64,000 nt of DNA, from contig DAOTJS010000001.1 in assembly GCA_035448825.1 (NCBI GenBank), positions 236,479 to 300,478 of the forward strand, given 5' to 3'. Of this stretch, positions 44,426-53,800 are shown piece after piece. The stretch's first letter is position 1; each line of letters starts with the position of its first letter. Below the pieces are notes generated by a model. The model was given only the letters and a program-made list of their open reading frames with translations. It was not told where the DNA came from and did no database searches. Both the position numbers and the translations under genes were made by a program. Source of the DNA: JAGNGI01 sp035448825 (lineage in GTDB: Bacteria > Fidelibacterota > UBA2242).

Positions 44426-44498
44426 TGGGCCCCCGGGGATTTGAACCCCGAACCGACGGATTATGAGTCCGGTGCTCTAACCGTTGAGCTAGGGGCCC
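44426..44498 (-). tRNA. tRNA-Ile2 or tRNA-Met (CAT anticodon)
   Basis: A 73-nt cloverleaf on the minus strand: acceptor GGGCCCC/GGGGCCC, discriminator A, anticodon loop CTCATAA, T-arm GGTTCAAATC. CCA is not encoded. C4-G69 and C5-G68 in the acceptor are features of tRNA-Ile2, whose C34 is changed to lysidine by TilS, so isoleucine is favoured over elongator methionine. Its 3' end faces the accessory island, and it lies 36 bp after rsmA. Confidence 0.92.
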
Positions 44499-44534
44499 TC
44501 GTTTATTAAAAAGCGTTCAGAAATTATCCCAAAT

Positions 44535-45329
44535 TCACTTTTTATCCAAGAAAAAATGCGTATAGTACCAGTTCGTTAATTCGATGAATTCCGCCTCGTT
44601 CAACGTTTCGGCGCGCCGGGATAAGTCAATCGGGCAGGCGGAAATATCAGCCGAAGCCGGTAAATCGAGCGAATTACGTAAAATTTTTCGTCGGCGGTTG
44701 AAGGCTTTGCGAACTAGATCATTGAACCGGCGGCGGAATTCCGGGCTATAATTATTTTCTTGGGGAACAAACTTTACCACGCTGGAAGTAACGCGCGGAA
44801 TGGGGCGGAAGACCTGCGGTGAAACATTGAATTCAATTTTCGGTCGGCAGTAGAAGTTAGTCATAACAGATAGAATTCCGTATTCTTTGGTTGCCGGTTG
44901 GGCGCATAGTCGGAGGGCAATTTCTTTTTGAACTAATAAAACGATTCGGTCGAGACCATCAACCATCTCGAAAAGTCGGAAAAGCAACGGGCTGGTGATA
45001 TTATAAGGAATATTGCCGACAATTTTTATTTTTCGACTGCGGTTGAGAAGATCACTAAAGTCGAACTTCACGGCGTCGGCGTAATAGAGGTGAAAGTTAT
45101 CATATTGCGCTAATTCTTGTTTTAAATAATTGACTAATTCCGGATCGAGTTCGATAGCGTGGATTTCAGCGCCTGATTCTAATAAAAGTCTGGTCAATGC
45201 GCCTTTGCCGGGACCGATTTCGACGATAAGGTCATCTTTTTGAGGTTCGATGACGCGGACAATCTTGCGTAGAATATTGGGATCAATCAGAAAATTTTGC
45301 CCAAGTCTTTTTTTAGGATAGTGATCCAT
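44535..45329 (-). CDS. rsmA: 16S rRNA (adenine1518/1519-N6)-dimethyltransferase
   Basis: KsgA-type methyltransferase for the two adjacent adenines of the 16S 3' hairpin. AdoMet motif I is VEIGPGKGALT, preceded by KRLGQNFLID. The catalytic motif IV is NIPYNITSPLLF. The C-terminal domain has the FNRRRKILRN region. The ATG at 45329 overlaps the tatD stop (TGATG). At 264 residues it has normal length. Confidence 0.95.
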   Translation of the reverse strand: MDHYPKKRLGQNFLIDPNILRKIVRVIEPQKDDLIVEIGPGKGALTRLLLESGAEIHAIELDPELVNYLKQELAQYDNFHLYYADAVKFDFSDLLNRSRKIKIVGNIPYNITSPLLFRLFEMVDGLDRIVLLVQKEIALRLCAQPATKEYGILSVMTNFYCRPKIEFNVSPQVFRPIPRVTSSVVKFVPQENNYSPEFRRRFNDLVRKAFNRRRKILRNSLDLPASADISACPIDLSRRAETLNEAEFIELTNWYYTHFFLDKK

Positions 45330-46087
45330 CAAAGTAAATTGAAGAATTTCACTGCGTTTCGAGTAGTAGTGGCGGCAATTTCAGCTAGTGGTATATTTTT
45401 CAATTCGGTAATTTTTGCGGCGATCAGGGGAATATTAGCCGGTTCGTTGATTTCACCGCGTTTGCCTGCTGGCGCCAGAAACGGCGCATCAGTTTCCAGC
45501 ATTAGTTTATCGAGAGGGACTGCCTGCACGGCGACTTCGGTCTTTTTATTACCGTAAGTGGCATTGCCAGTGAAAGAAATGTAAAACCCGAGGTCGGTCA
45601 TTTCTCGAGCGAAAGCCGCATTTCCGGAGAAGCAATGTAAAACGCCACGGTAGTAACCGATTTCCAGTAGAATCCGTTTCAAATCGTCATGAGCCTGGCG
45701 ATCGTGCAGAACCATTGGCAAACCTAATTCACGAGCGATTAAAACCTGAGTCCGAAAAATCTCTTGTTGAGTTGATTTCGGAGAATATTCGCGATAATAA
45801 TCGAGCCCGATTTCGCCAACGGCTACCACCTTTTTTTGACTGAGAAAGTTTCTCAGAGTTTTTTGCCAGTCAGCCGGTAAATTGGCCGAATCTTGCGGAT
45901 GAATGCCGACTGCGGCAAAAACTCCGTCGTATTTAATAGCCGATTCGATGACAATTTCAGAGGAAGCCAGGTCGGTAGCAATATTGATAATGCGCGTGAC
46001 TCCGGCGTCGCGAGCACGTTCGATAATTTCATCGAGTTTAACAATTAGATCGGGGTAGGTTAGATGCGCGTGAGTATCAACGAACAT
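45329..46087 (-). CDS. tatD: TatD-family metal-dependent DNase
   Basis: A 252-residue amidohydrolase-fold nuclease. Metal-binding DTHAHL is at the N-terminus, followed by GEIGLDYYR, LPMVLHDRQAHDD, GVLHCFSG and LETDAPFLAP. It degrades DNA or acts in D-aminoacyl and RNA quality control in different bacteria. It is 4 nt after metG and overlaps rsmA, in the common metG-tatD-rsmA order. Confidence 0.94.
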   Translation of the reverse strand: MFVDTHAHLTYPDLIVKLDEIIERARDAGVTRIINIATDLASSEIVIESAIKYDGVFAAVGIHPQDSANLPADWQKTLRNFLSQKKVVAVGEIGLDYYREYSPKSTQQEIFRTQVLIARELGLPMVLHDRQAHDDLKRILLEIGYYRGVLHCFSGNAAFAREMTDLGFYISFTGNATYGNKKTEVAVQAVPLDKLMLETDAPFLAPAGKRGEINEPANIPLIAAKITELKNIPLAEIAATTTRNAVKFFNLL

Positions 46088-46091
46088 TAAA

Positions 46092-47981
46092 TCAGCTGAT
46101 TTTGGCGCCCGGTTCGATCGGTTCGAGACTGCTTAGCAAAGTCAGTTTGCCGTCTTTTTTGGCGGCTAATAACATACCTTCGCTTTTTATCCCGCGAATC
46201 GTTGCCGGTTGGAGATTAGTGACGACAACGATCGTTTTCCCGACAATTTGTTCCGGCGAATAATACTCGGCAATTCCCGCGACGATTTGACGTTTTTCCG
46301 TACCGATATCAATTGTCAATTTCAGTAATTTCGTGGCATCCGGAACTTTTTCGGCGGTTAGAACCTTAGCGGTGGTGAGTTTAATTTTGGCAAAATCATC
46401 AATCGTGATTAATGGTTCAGCCGGTTGAGGTGGGGCAGAAGGCGATTCGATCGCCGGTTTGGTATTTTTATCAATGCGGGGGAAAAGAATTGGAATCTCG
46501 CCGAGAGTCGCACCGATTTTGATTCGTCCCCATTCGTAAGGCGATTGATTTTCATCAACCGGCAGAGCGTTCAGTAATTCCGCCATTTTTTGCGGCATAA
46601 TTGGTTCGAGTAGCATTGCGGCGAGACGCAAGCCTTCCAGTGCAGTATAGAGCACGGTTCCGGCGGCAATTTTATCGCTTTTGATGAGGTGCCAGGGCTG
46701 ACGCACTTCCAGATATTTGTTTATAGATCGAATGTAATTGATGATTTCATCTAAAGCATCGGTTATTTTCAACTCAGTGGTGAGTTTATGGGTAACGGCA
46801 GGCAACTTCTCGGCAGTTTTTTGGATTTCGCTTTCGGCGTTACTTGATTGCCCGGGCGCCGGAATTTGCGCAAAATTTTTATTTATCAACGTAGTCACGC
46901 GACTGACTAGATTGCCGAAGTCATTAGCCAGTTCGGAATTGTAGCGTTTGATGAAGATTTCTTCGCTGAAATTGGCGTCCTGCCCGAGTACCATATCGCG
47001 CATCAGAAAATAGCGCACCGGGTCAACCCCATAGGTGTCAACCAGATCGAGCGGCTCGACGATATTTTTGAGCGATTTAGACATTTTGGTTTCATCAATC
47101 ATCCACCAGCCGTGAGCGAAAATTGTTTTCGGCATCGGTAAATCCAGCGCTTTCAAGATAGTCGGCCAATAAACGCAATGAGTTGTGACGATGTCCTTGC
47201 CAATCAAGTGCAAATCAGCCGGCCACCATTTTGCGAAACGTTCCTGATCATTCGGATAGCCAATCGCCGTAATATAATTCAGTAAAGCATCGAACCAGAC
47301 GTAGGTGACATAATCCGGATCGAAAGGCAGTTCAATGCCCCAGTTCAGGCGGGATTTGGGGCGAGAAATGCACAAATCGCCCAGTGGATTTTTCAAAAAG
47401 CCCAGCACTTCGTTTTTGCGACTTTCCGGTCGAATAAAATCCGGATGGTCTTGGATGTAACCAATTAGCCAGTCTTGGTATTTACTCATCCGGAAGAAAT
47501 AATTCTTTTCCTTAATAAAATCCGGCGCTTTCAAGTGCTGAGGACATTGTCCGTTAATCAATTCTTTAGGAGTATAGAAGCGTTCACATCCGACGCAGTA
47601 ATAGCCGCCGTATTCGTGTAGGTAAATTTCACCTTTATTGAATAAATCTTGCAGAACCTGCTGAACAGCTTTAATATGAAATTGGTCGGTAGTGCGAATG
47701 AAAAAGTCGTATTTGATTTCTAATTTTTCCCAAGCGTCGCGGAAATAGACCACCATTCGGTCACAATGTTCCTGCGGAGAAATTCCAGCCGCGGCGGCGG
47801 CTTGTTGAACTTTCTGGCCGTGTTCGTCCACTCCGGTTAAGAAAAAAGTTTCAACACCGTTACCCCGCTGAAAACGGGCTAATACATCAGCCAGAATGGT
47901 CGTGTAAGCGTGACCGATATGCGGCTTGTCATTAACATAATAGATAGGAGTTGTAACAAAGAAATGTTTGGGATTATTCAT
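46092..47981 (-). CDS. metG: methionyl-tRNA synthetase
   Basis: A 629-residue class I synthetase. HIGH-type motif is HIGHAYTTI and KMSKS is at TKMSKSLKN. The zinc-knuckle insert includes YYCVGCERFY with QCPQHL. A C-terminal EMAP/Trbp111-like tRNA-binding domain (about residues 525-629) has VLTAEKVPDATKLLKLTIDIG and SEGMLLAA. A Pro-rich linker precedes it. Confidence 0.96.
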   Translation of the reverse strand: MNNPKHFFVTTPIYYVNDKPHIGHAYTTILADVLARFQRGNGVETFFLTGVDEHGQKVQQAAAAAGISPQEHCDRMVVYFRDAWEKLEIKYDFFIRTTDQFHIKAVQQVLQDLFNKGEIYLHEYGGYYCVGCERFYTPKELINGQCPQHLKAPDFIKEKNYFFRMSKYQDWLIGYIQDHPDFIRPESRKNEVLGFLKNPLGDLCISRPKSRLNWGIELPFDPDYVTYVWFDALLNYITAIGYPNDQERFAKWWPADLHLIGKDIVTTHCVYWPTILKALDLPMPKTIFAHGWWMIDETKMSKSLKNIVEPLDLVDTYGVDPVRYFLMRDMVLGQDANFSEEIFIKRYNSELANDFGNLVSRVTTLINKNFAQIPAPGQSSNAESEIQKTAEKLPAVTHKLTTELKITDALDEIINYIRSINKYLEVRQPWHLIKSDKIAAGTVLYTALEGLRLAAMLLEPIMPQKMAELLNALPVDENQSPYEWGRIKIGATLGEIPILFPRIDKNTKPAIESPSAPPQPAEPLITIDDFAKIKLTTAKVLTAEKVPDATKLLKLTIDIGTEKRQIVAGIAEYYSPEQIVGKTIVVVTNLQPATIRGIKSEGMLLAAKKDGKLTLLSSLEPIEPGAKIS

Positions 47982-47994
47982 AGTTTGGTAAAAT

Positions 47995-48819
47995 TTATTG
48001 GATAGTAGTGATTTTTTGATTGAAATCGGTTAGCGGAAAATCTTCGGCGGTATTGTCGTCGTAGCGAATCGTGAGAGTTTGAGCGAAAATATCTATTTTT
48101 TCGAGGACGCCGGTTTTATCGGCGACCTTGACCTTGCTGCCATACGCGGGATAATTTTTTAAGACTTCTTCATATAATTCATGTTCATAGCGATAACAAC
48201 ACTTCAATTTGTTGCAACAGCCGGAAATTTTGGCGGGATTCATCGGCAAATTTTGTTCCTTGGCGAATTGAGTGCTGATTGGATCGAAATCGTCAATGAA
48301 ACTGGCACAGCATAATCGCAAACCACAGAGTCCAATTCCGTCGGTACGTTTCATTTCTTCGCGACTGCTAACCTGGCGCATTTCGATACGGGTTTTGAAT
48401 TCAGACGCTAAGTATTTAACCAGTTCACGGAAATCAATTCGTTCGTCGGCTGTGAAATAGAACACAATTTTCCGACGATCAAGACGTATGTCAACGTCAA
48501 TTAATTTCATTGGCAGATTGAGTTCAGTGATTTTAGCAGTGCAGAAATCAAAAGCTGTTCTTTCATGTAGGCGATTTTCACTATTTTGTGACAAATCTTG
48601 TGGAGTGGCTTTGCGCAGGATAGAAGGCACTTCGCCTGGTTCTGCCGGTAAATTATTCGGTGTAACTGCTGATAAAGCACAGCCGAGTTCTTCGCCACGA
48701 TCGGCGGAGACGACCATTTGGTCATTTGGCTGAACCGGGAAATCGAGTGGATTCTGGCATAATTGACAATTATTGCCTTTGAATTTTATTTTGATGAGTT
48801 TATTAGGGTTATTATTCAT
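47995..48819 (-). CDS. PSP1-domain protein, RicT-like
   Basis: A 274-residue PSP1 C-terminal domain protein (RicT/YaaT type). The cysteine-rich core GLCGLRLCC and KISGCCNKLKCCYRYEHE is characteristic and can hold an Fe-S cluster in RicT. Its N-terminus has an additional C-x-x-C pair. In Bacillus RicT works with RNase Y in mRNA maturation; rny is present at 19.3 kb. It overlaps holB by one base, in the common holB-ricT order. Confidence 0.88.
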   Translation of the reverse strand: MNNNPNKLIKIKFKGNNCQLCQNPLDFPVQPNDQMVVSADRGEELGCALSAVTPNNLPAEPGEVPSILRKATPQDLSQNSENRLHERTAFDFCTAKITELNLPMKLIDVDIRLDRRKIVFYFTADERIDFRELVKYLASEFKTRIEMRQVSSREEMKRTDGIGLCGLRLCCASFIDDFDPISTQFAKEQNLPMNPAKISGCCNKLKCCYRYEHELYEEVLKNYPAYGSKVKVADKTGVLEKIDIFAQTLTIRYDDNTAEDFPLTDFNQKITTIQ

Positions 48820-49952
48820 TACTTTTGAGGGTTATTAAGTTGCTTTTTTAGTTTAAAGAACATCTCGGTCAAAGCGAGATTAATATAGACATTCCTATTA
48901 ATGAAATCAATACAATTTTCGACGGAGGTCTTCATATTTTGTGCATCGAAATCCGGAAACTTTTGAACAAAATTAGTTAGTCTATCGGCATAATCTAAAT
49001 GGATAATGGTATCCATCGGCTGGCCGTTGCGAATTAATTCGGCATCGCGAATCCAGAAAATCAGGGATTGCATCAGTTGGGCGAATTTTTCCGGATTCTG
49101 ACGATTGATAGCCACCATTTTTTGAATATGATTATATAAATTGGAAACTTTCCAGACGGCAATATCTAGAAAAATTGCCAGAGTCAGTTCTTTGATGTCT
49201 TGCAAATCGCGTTCGATCAGTTGCGTAAGCCGGGTAACATTGCCGCCTGATAGACGGACTGCTAATCGAATATTTTCCGATGGGTAGCCCTTTTCGAGGA
49301 GAAATTCTTGTAGCTCTTTTTCCGGCAAAGGCGGAAAGTATAGCCATTGACAGCGGGATTGAACGGTCGGTAGGAGCTGATCGGGATAAGCGGTGGAGAG
49401 GATAAAAGTTGATTTATCCGGTGGTTCTTCGAGGATTTTCAGGAAAGCGTTGGCGGCTTCATCGGTCAATAAATGCGCATCAAAAATGACCACGACTTTT
49501 TGGCCGCTACTCTGGGGAGCAAGATAGATATTGCGTTTAATTTCACGGATAAAATTGATGGGAATGTGAAGCGCATTTTTAATCATAATTTTATCGTAAG
49601 GATTACGACTTTTATTCTGAATAATTTGCTGGATTTCTTCCATCTCTTGTTCTTTGAACTTCTTGAAAGGCGAATCGCCTGATTTGGAGTCATTTGACCC
49701 CGGAATAGGAAAAACCAAACTTAGGTTAGGATGTTCGAGAGTTTTCATCTGTTTACAAGACTGACAGATACCGCACGGGCGCTCGCTTTTCGAGGTGCAG
49801 TTCAGCATTGCGGCAAATTCAAGGGCGAAGCCTTCCGAGCCGCTACCTTCCGGGCCATAAAATAAATAGGTATTAGCTATTCGGCCATTGGCGATGATAT
49901 TGTTTAGGAGACGGCGGTTTTCAGTCTGGTTTATGAGGGGGAATAGAGTCAT
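48819..49952 (-). CDS. holB: DNA polymerase III delta' subunit
   Basis: A 377-residue clamp-loader AAA+ subunit. Degenerate Walker A is YGPEGSGSEGFALEFA. Zinc-binding CTSKSERPCGICQSC is followed by VVVIFDAHLLTDEAANAFLKILEEPP and STAYPDQLLPTVQSRCQ with the SRC motif. It lacks a canonical GKT, as delta' subunits do. Overlap of 4 nt with the upstream gene suggests one operon from the EnvC-like gene to rsmA. Confidence 0.9.
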   Translation of the reverse strand: MTLFPLINQTENRRLLNNIIANGRIANTYLFYGPEGSGSEGFALEFAAMLNCTSKSERPCGICQSCKQMKTLEHPNLSLVFPIPGSNDSKSGDSPFKKFKEQEMEEIQQIIQNKSRNPYDKIMIKNALHIPINFIREIKRNIYLAPQSSGQKVVVIFDAHLLTDEAANAFLKILEEPPDKSTFILSTAYPDQLLPTVQSRCQWLYFPPLPEKELQEFLLEKGYPSENIRLAVRLSGGNVTRLTQLIERDLQDIKELTLAIFLDIAVWKVSNLYNHIQKMVAINRQNPEKFAQLMQSLIFWIRDAELIRNGQPMDTIIHLDYADRLTNFVQKFPDFDAQNMKTSVENCIDFINRNVYINLALTEMFFKLKKQLNNPQK

Positions 49953-51163
49953 CTTTTATTTAGCCATTCCTCGGGATTGAGCTTGGTTTTGTTACGCCAG
50001 ATTTCGAAATGCAATAATGGACCACTCAGCGAACCGGACTGGCCAACATCGGCAATAACCGAATTAGCTGTAACATAATCGTTTTCGGCAACGCGAATAT
50101 TTTCGACATGGGAATAAACGGAATAAAAACCGGAGCCGTGATCAATAATGATGGTATTGCCGAAGCCGCGAATATAGGTAATAGTTGTTATAACACCATC
50201 TAAGATGGAAACAACTGGTGTTCCGAGTTTGACTTTTATGTCAATGCCGGGATTGTCGGTAATTGTTTTGAGAGTAGGGTGCTGTTGAATGCCAAAGCGC
50301 GAGACGATTTCGCCTTTAGCTGGCCAGATGAGTTCGCCCTGATTAGCGAGAAATGGATTTGGTTCCGAAACGCCTGATAGAGCGCGCTGGCGTTCGAGTT
50401 CTTTATTACGTTTTTCGCGTTCCTTTTCAAGATTAGCAATTAAGTTGGATATTTCGGCGGCATTTTTTTCTTTTTCTTTAATTTGGGCGGCGATATTTGA
50501 TTTGTCCTGGCGCGCTTTCGCTAGCTGAACATTATGGCGGCGCTTTTGCTGTTGAAGGTTAGCCATCAGGTCTTTTTTTTCATTGATGATTTTATCTTTA
50601 TTTCTTAATTCTTGATTTAACTGTTGTTTTTGCTGATTAATAGAACTGATGTTTTTCCGAATAATATTACAGGTATTGCGGTCAATGTCAGCCAGAATAC
50701 GCAGATATTTATAGCGGTAAAAAGCCTGATTGATAGATTTAGCCGTTAGGATTAATTCCAGATCGTTGTATTTGCCGTTCTTGTAAAGATAAACCAAACG
50801 TTTGGCAAAATTGTTTTTAAGAGTATTCAAATCGGTTTCTAATTGCTGGATCGAACGTTCTATTTGAGCAATTTCGCGCTCTTTCTGAATTTGTTCGCGA
50901 TTAAGCTGGGCAATGAGTTTTTCGGTTAAACTGATACTGCGTTCGGTTTCATCAATTTGAGTTAAAATTGATTTTTCCTTAGATTCAGCCTTTTTTAGAT
51001 CGTTTTTATGATTGTGGATTTCCTTGCGGATTTTTTGCAATTGTTCTGATTGATATTCGATACTTTGGTCGAGGTCTTTTTCTTGCAAATGAGCCAGAAC
51101 CGGGCAAAAAAACAATAAAGCTATGATTATCAGGTATTTTCTAAATAATAGCATCCTACTCAT
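49949..51163 (-). CDS. EnvC-like murein hydrolase activator, M23 domain
   Basis: A 404-residue exported protein. A signal peptide (about residues 8-24, hydrophobic) is followed by a long coiled coil (about 28-255). A C-terminal LytM/M23 domain follows (WPAKGEIVSRFGIQQHP, GNTIIIDHGSGFYSVYSHV, GPLLHFEIW). His-x-His and the other zinc positions are partly altered: GIQQHP lacks the first His-Asp pair of active M23 enzymes, so it may activate amidases rather than cut. Confidence 0.85.
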   Translation of the reverse strand: MSRMLLFRKYLIIIALLFFCPVLAHLQEKDLDQSIEYQSEQLQKIRKEIHNHKNDLKKAESKEKSILTQIDETERSISLTEKLIAQLNREQIQKEREIAQIERSIQQLETDLNTLKNNFAKRLVYLYKNGKYNDLELILTAKSINQAFYRYKYLRILADIDRNTCNIIRKNISSINQQKQQLNQELRNKDKIINEKKDLMANLQQQKRRHNVQLAKARQDKSNIAAQIKEKEKNAAEISNLIANLEKEREKRNKELERQRALSGVSEPNPFLANQGELIWPAKGEIVSRFGIQQHPTLKTITDNPGIDIKVKLGTPVVSILDGVITTITYIRGFGNTIIIDHGSGFYSVYSHVENIRVAENDYVTANSVIADVGQSGSLSGPLLHFEIWRNKTKLNPEEWLNKR

Positions 51164-51290
51164 AATAAACGGCTTAAAATAAGTATTGTCGAGTTGAATA
51201 GCAAGGCACTTGTTAGGATTGTTTGAATGAATAATTTATTTGTATATTATCACCATATTATTGAAAAACGAAGAGAAAGGAATGATTAAA

Positions 51291-51815
51291 ATGAACAATC
51301 CATTATGGGAAAATATTTCCTTTAAGAAAAAGTCGGAACTGAGTGATATAATGCAGATTCTTTCTAATGTTCCAATCTTTTCGGATCTAGATTCCAAGGA
51401 ATTGAGTGAGCTTGAGAAAATCGTTTACCATCGTAAGTATAAAAAAGGCGAGCCAATTTTCCGAATGGGCGATCCGGGACTCGGAATGTATATTATTGTG
51501 AATGGAGCGGTGGAAATTGTCGAAGAGCCAGAAAATGGAGAAATAGCGAAATTAGCGGAACTCGGTAAAGGCGCCTTTTTCGGCGATCTGGCTTTACTCG
51601 ATGAAGAACCGCGTTCGGCCTCGGCGATCGCTATGGTTGATTCTGATATAATTGGTTTTTTCCGACCGGATTTAATGGATTTGGTTTACCGCAAACCCCG
51701 GATGGGAATCAAAATCCTCTGGGCATTATCCCGAGTGGTCGGTGAACGTTTACGAAAAACCAACGAACAATTGACTAATCTGCAACGTGAAATGAAGGCA
51801 CAGCGCAATGAATAA
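51291..51815 (+). CDS. stand-alone cyclic-nucleotide-binding domain protein
   Basis: A 174-residue protein with one cNMP-binding domain: FRMGDPGLGMYIIVNG and GAFFGDLALLDEEPRSASA form the binding cassette. It ends in a charged helix with no HTH. The ATG at 51291 has AAAGGA 9 nt upstream; earlier in-frame starts lack this. It overlaps the permease gene by 8 nt, so the domain may gate or regulate that protein. It parallels the gene at 21796. Confidence 0.82.
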   Translation: MNNPLWENISFKKKSELSDIMQILSNVPIFSDLDSKELSELEKIVYHRKYKKGEPIFRMGDPGLGMYIIVNGAVEIVEEPENGEIAKLAELGKGAFFGDLALLDEEPRSASAIAMVDSDIIGFFRPDLMDLVYRKPRMGIKILWALSRVVGERLRKTNEQLTNLQREMKAQRNE

Positions 51816-52890
51816 AGTTTCAGTTTCCCCAGTTAGTCAGGCAAGTAAAACCATCTGGCGAATTTTTCTGATTATACTGGGAATGGCATTTCTATTTTTA
51901 ATTTTTCCTTACATCAAAATGGTATTATTAATGTTGGTAATTGCCTGGCTTATATCGGTGATTCTCAATCCATTAGTAGATTATCTTGAAAGTATAGGAT
52001 TTAATCGCACCCTGGCAATTCTTACCATAATGGCTATTATTCTTGGTGGGATAATTGCTTTAATTGCTGGGATTATTCCAGCCTTGATCAAGGCGGTGGA
52101 ATCCATCTCGGCTACTTTACAAAGCGATTTGATTAAAAACTTGACCATTCAACTCGAACAATTTTTTCAGGAAAAATTCAATAATCCTGATCTGGCACGT
52201 GATCTGATAACCAAAGCGGAACAAATTGGAAGCCAATTACTCGTGAAGGTTGCTGGTTTTCTGAAAAATGCTGGGTCGTATGTGGCCTTTGTGGGAATCG
52301 TTCCGATCATCACATTTTTTATGATTAAGGACAAACGGTTATTCAAGCGAGCGCTAATTGCCCAGGTACCCAATCGCTATTTTGAATTGTTTCTAAATGT
52401 CTTACAAAAAGTTGATTCTCAAGTTACGAAGTACATTCAGGGGCAAGCGATAGACGCTTTAATCGTCGGTTTACTATCGGTAATCGGTTTGTTCATTATC
52501 AATTTAGTATTTGATAATCCGGTACCATATTTCGTTATTATTGGAATGATCGCCGGAGTCGCTAATCTTATTCCTTATCTCGGGCCGTATGTCGGTGCTG
52601 TTCCTGCTATTATATTGACCGTTCTGAATAATCCAGCTAATGTTGGCTATATAATTTTCTGGATTATCGTGGTATTTATCCTCGTGCAACTTATTGATAA
52701 TAATCTGGTATCGCCGATGGTAGTATCCAAGAGCGTTAATATGCATCCGATCACTGTCGTAATTGCGGTTGTAATTGGCGGCAATATTGCCGGGGTATTC
52801 GGGATGCTATTCGCCGTTCCATTTTGGGGAATTATCAAAGTCACAATGCGCGAAGTCAGTTGGGGTTTACGAAGCTATAAGCTTAAATGA
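51808..52890 (+). CDS. AI-2E family transporter
   Basis: A 360-residue membrane protein with about eight hydrophobic segments, of the AI-2E/PerM family. Typical motifs are LNPLVDYLE after the first helices and NLIPYLGPYVGAVPAI in the C-terminal half, then DNNLVSPMVV and HPITVVIAVVIGG. Some members are Na+/H+ antiporters or export AI-2; the substrate cannot be told. It is translationally coupled to the cNMP-binding gene. Confidence 0.88.
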   Translation: MNKVSVSPVSQASKTIWRIFLIILGMAFLFLIFPYIKMVLLMLVIAWLISVILNPLVDYLESIGFNRTLAILTIMAIILGGIIALIAGIIPALIKAVESISATLQSDLIKNLTIQLEQFFQEKFNNPDLARDLITKAEQIGSQLLVKVAGFLKNAGSYVAFVGIVPIITFFMIKDKRLFKRALIAQVPNRYFELFLNVLQKVDSQVTKYIQGQAIDALIVGLLSVIGLFIINLVFDNPVPYFVIIGMIAGVANLIPYLGPYVGAVPAIILTVLNNPANVGYIIFWIIVVFILVQLIDNNLVSPMVVSKSVNMHPITVVIAVVIGGNIAGVFGMLFAVPFWGIIKVTMREVSWGLRSYKLK

Positions 52891-52969
52891 ATCCTTTGAC
52901 CAATGAATTAACCTAAAACCTTAGAAAAAAAACTAAAATATCAGACCGCAAAGAGCTCTAAGAAATTAA

Positions 52970-53155
52970 GTTCGTTTAAGTGCTATTAAGTGCTTATAAG
53001 AAATTAAAATGATGATAAAAGTCTTAATAGAACTTAATCGAACTTATCGGCACTTTCTTACAACCACGTAACCATGCAACCATGCTTAAAAATACCTTGT
53101 ATTAAAAATGTTTTTAATAGAACTTAAAAGCACTTATTAGCACTTCTCAGTTTTG
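52970..53155 (+). repeat. decamer-phased intergenic repeat array, copy 2
   Basis: Between two convergent genes. Blocks TTCGTTTAAG, TGCTATTAAG, TGCTTATAAG, then AATAGAACTT, AATCGAACTT, ATCGGCACTT and, near the end, AATAGAACTT, AAAAGCACTT, ATTAGCACTT keep a 10-bp step. CATGCAACCATGC lies in the middle (about 53073). The array changes strand sense from AAGTGC to GCACTT, as in copy 1, so it could fold back. Confidence 0.75.
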
Positions 53156-53179
53156 GTTGTGATGATTAATGTATTCGGA

Positions 53180-53800
53180 TTATTTCCGGTTGTCGCCGAA
53201 GTGTTTTTCGATATATTTTTTAAGTAATGCGGTAGCTTCTTCCTGACACTGTCCGCAAACTGTGCCAAGTTTAGTGCGTTCCTGCAATTCCAGATAAGTG
53301 CGAGCGCCCTCTAAAACGGCTTCTTCGATTTCATGGTCGGTGACGTTCATACATTGGCAGATAACGCGGGCTTCTTCGTGTTTGATTTTATCAAACATTC
53401 CGTTACGCCGATAATAATCGTCAATAGCGGCACGCAAGGCTTTGTCACCCAACACAGAGCAATGGATTTTATGTTCTGGCAAACTGCCGAGATTTTTGAC
53501 AACATCTTTGGGAGTTAGGCGATAGGCATCTTCGAGTTTCATCCCTTTGACCATTTCCGAAAGAACGGAAGTACTGGCGATGGCACTGGCACAACCGTAA
53601 GTTCGCCAACGACAGTCTGTTATTATACCTTTTTGTTTGTCAACTTGAATGAGAAACTGCATCTCGTCGCCGCATTTGATATTGCCGGTAATGCCGACTC
53701 CATCAGCGGCAAAATCCTCATTATCCCATAAAATATTACGAGGATTCATAAAATGTTCTTTGACAATTTCTGAATATAGCCAGCCGGATTGATCACTCAT
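53180..53800 (-). CDS. nifU: NifU-type Fe-S scaffold protein
   Basis: A 206-residue protein with an IscU-like scaffold domain (NPRNILWDNEDFAADGVG, GDEMQFLIQVD, YGCASAIASTS, HCSVLGDKAL) whose three cysteines lie in KCGD, YGCAS and HCSVL. A BFD-like [2Fe-2S] domain follows, with CQCMN and CGQC. The C-terminal Nfu domain of full NifU is absent. It takes sulfur from NifS next door. It overlaps nifS by 4 nt. Confidence 0.92.
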   Translation of the reverse strand: MSDQSGWLYSEIVKEHFMNPRNILWDNEDFAADGVGITGNIKCGDEMQFLIQVDKQKGIITDCRWRTYGCASAIASTSVLSEMVKGMKLEDAYRLTPKDVVKNLGSLPEHKIHCSVLGDKALRAAIDDYYRRNGMFDKIKHEEARVICQCMNVTDHEIEEAVLEGARTYLELQERTKLGTVCGQCQEEATALLKKYIEKHFGDNRK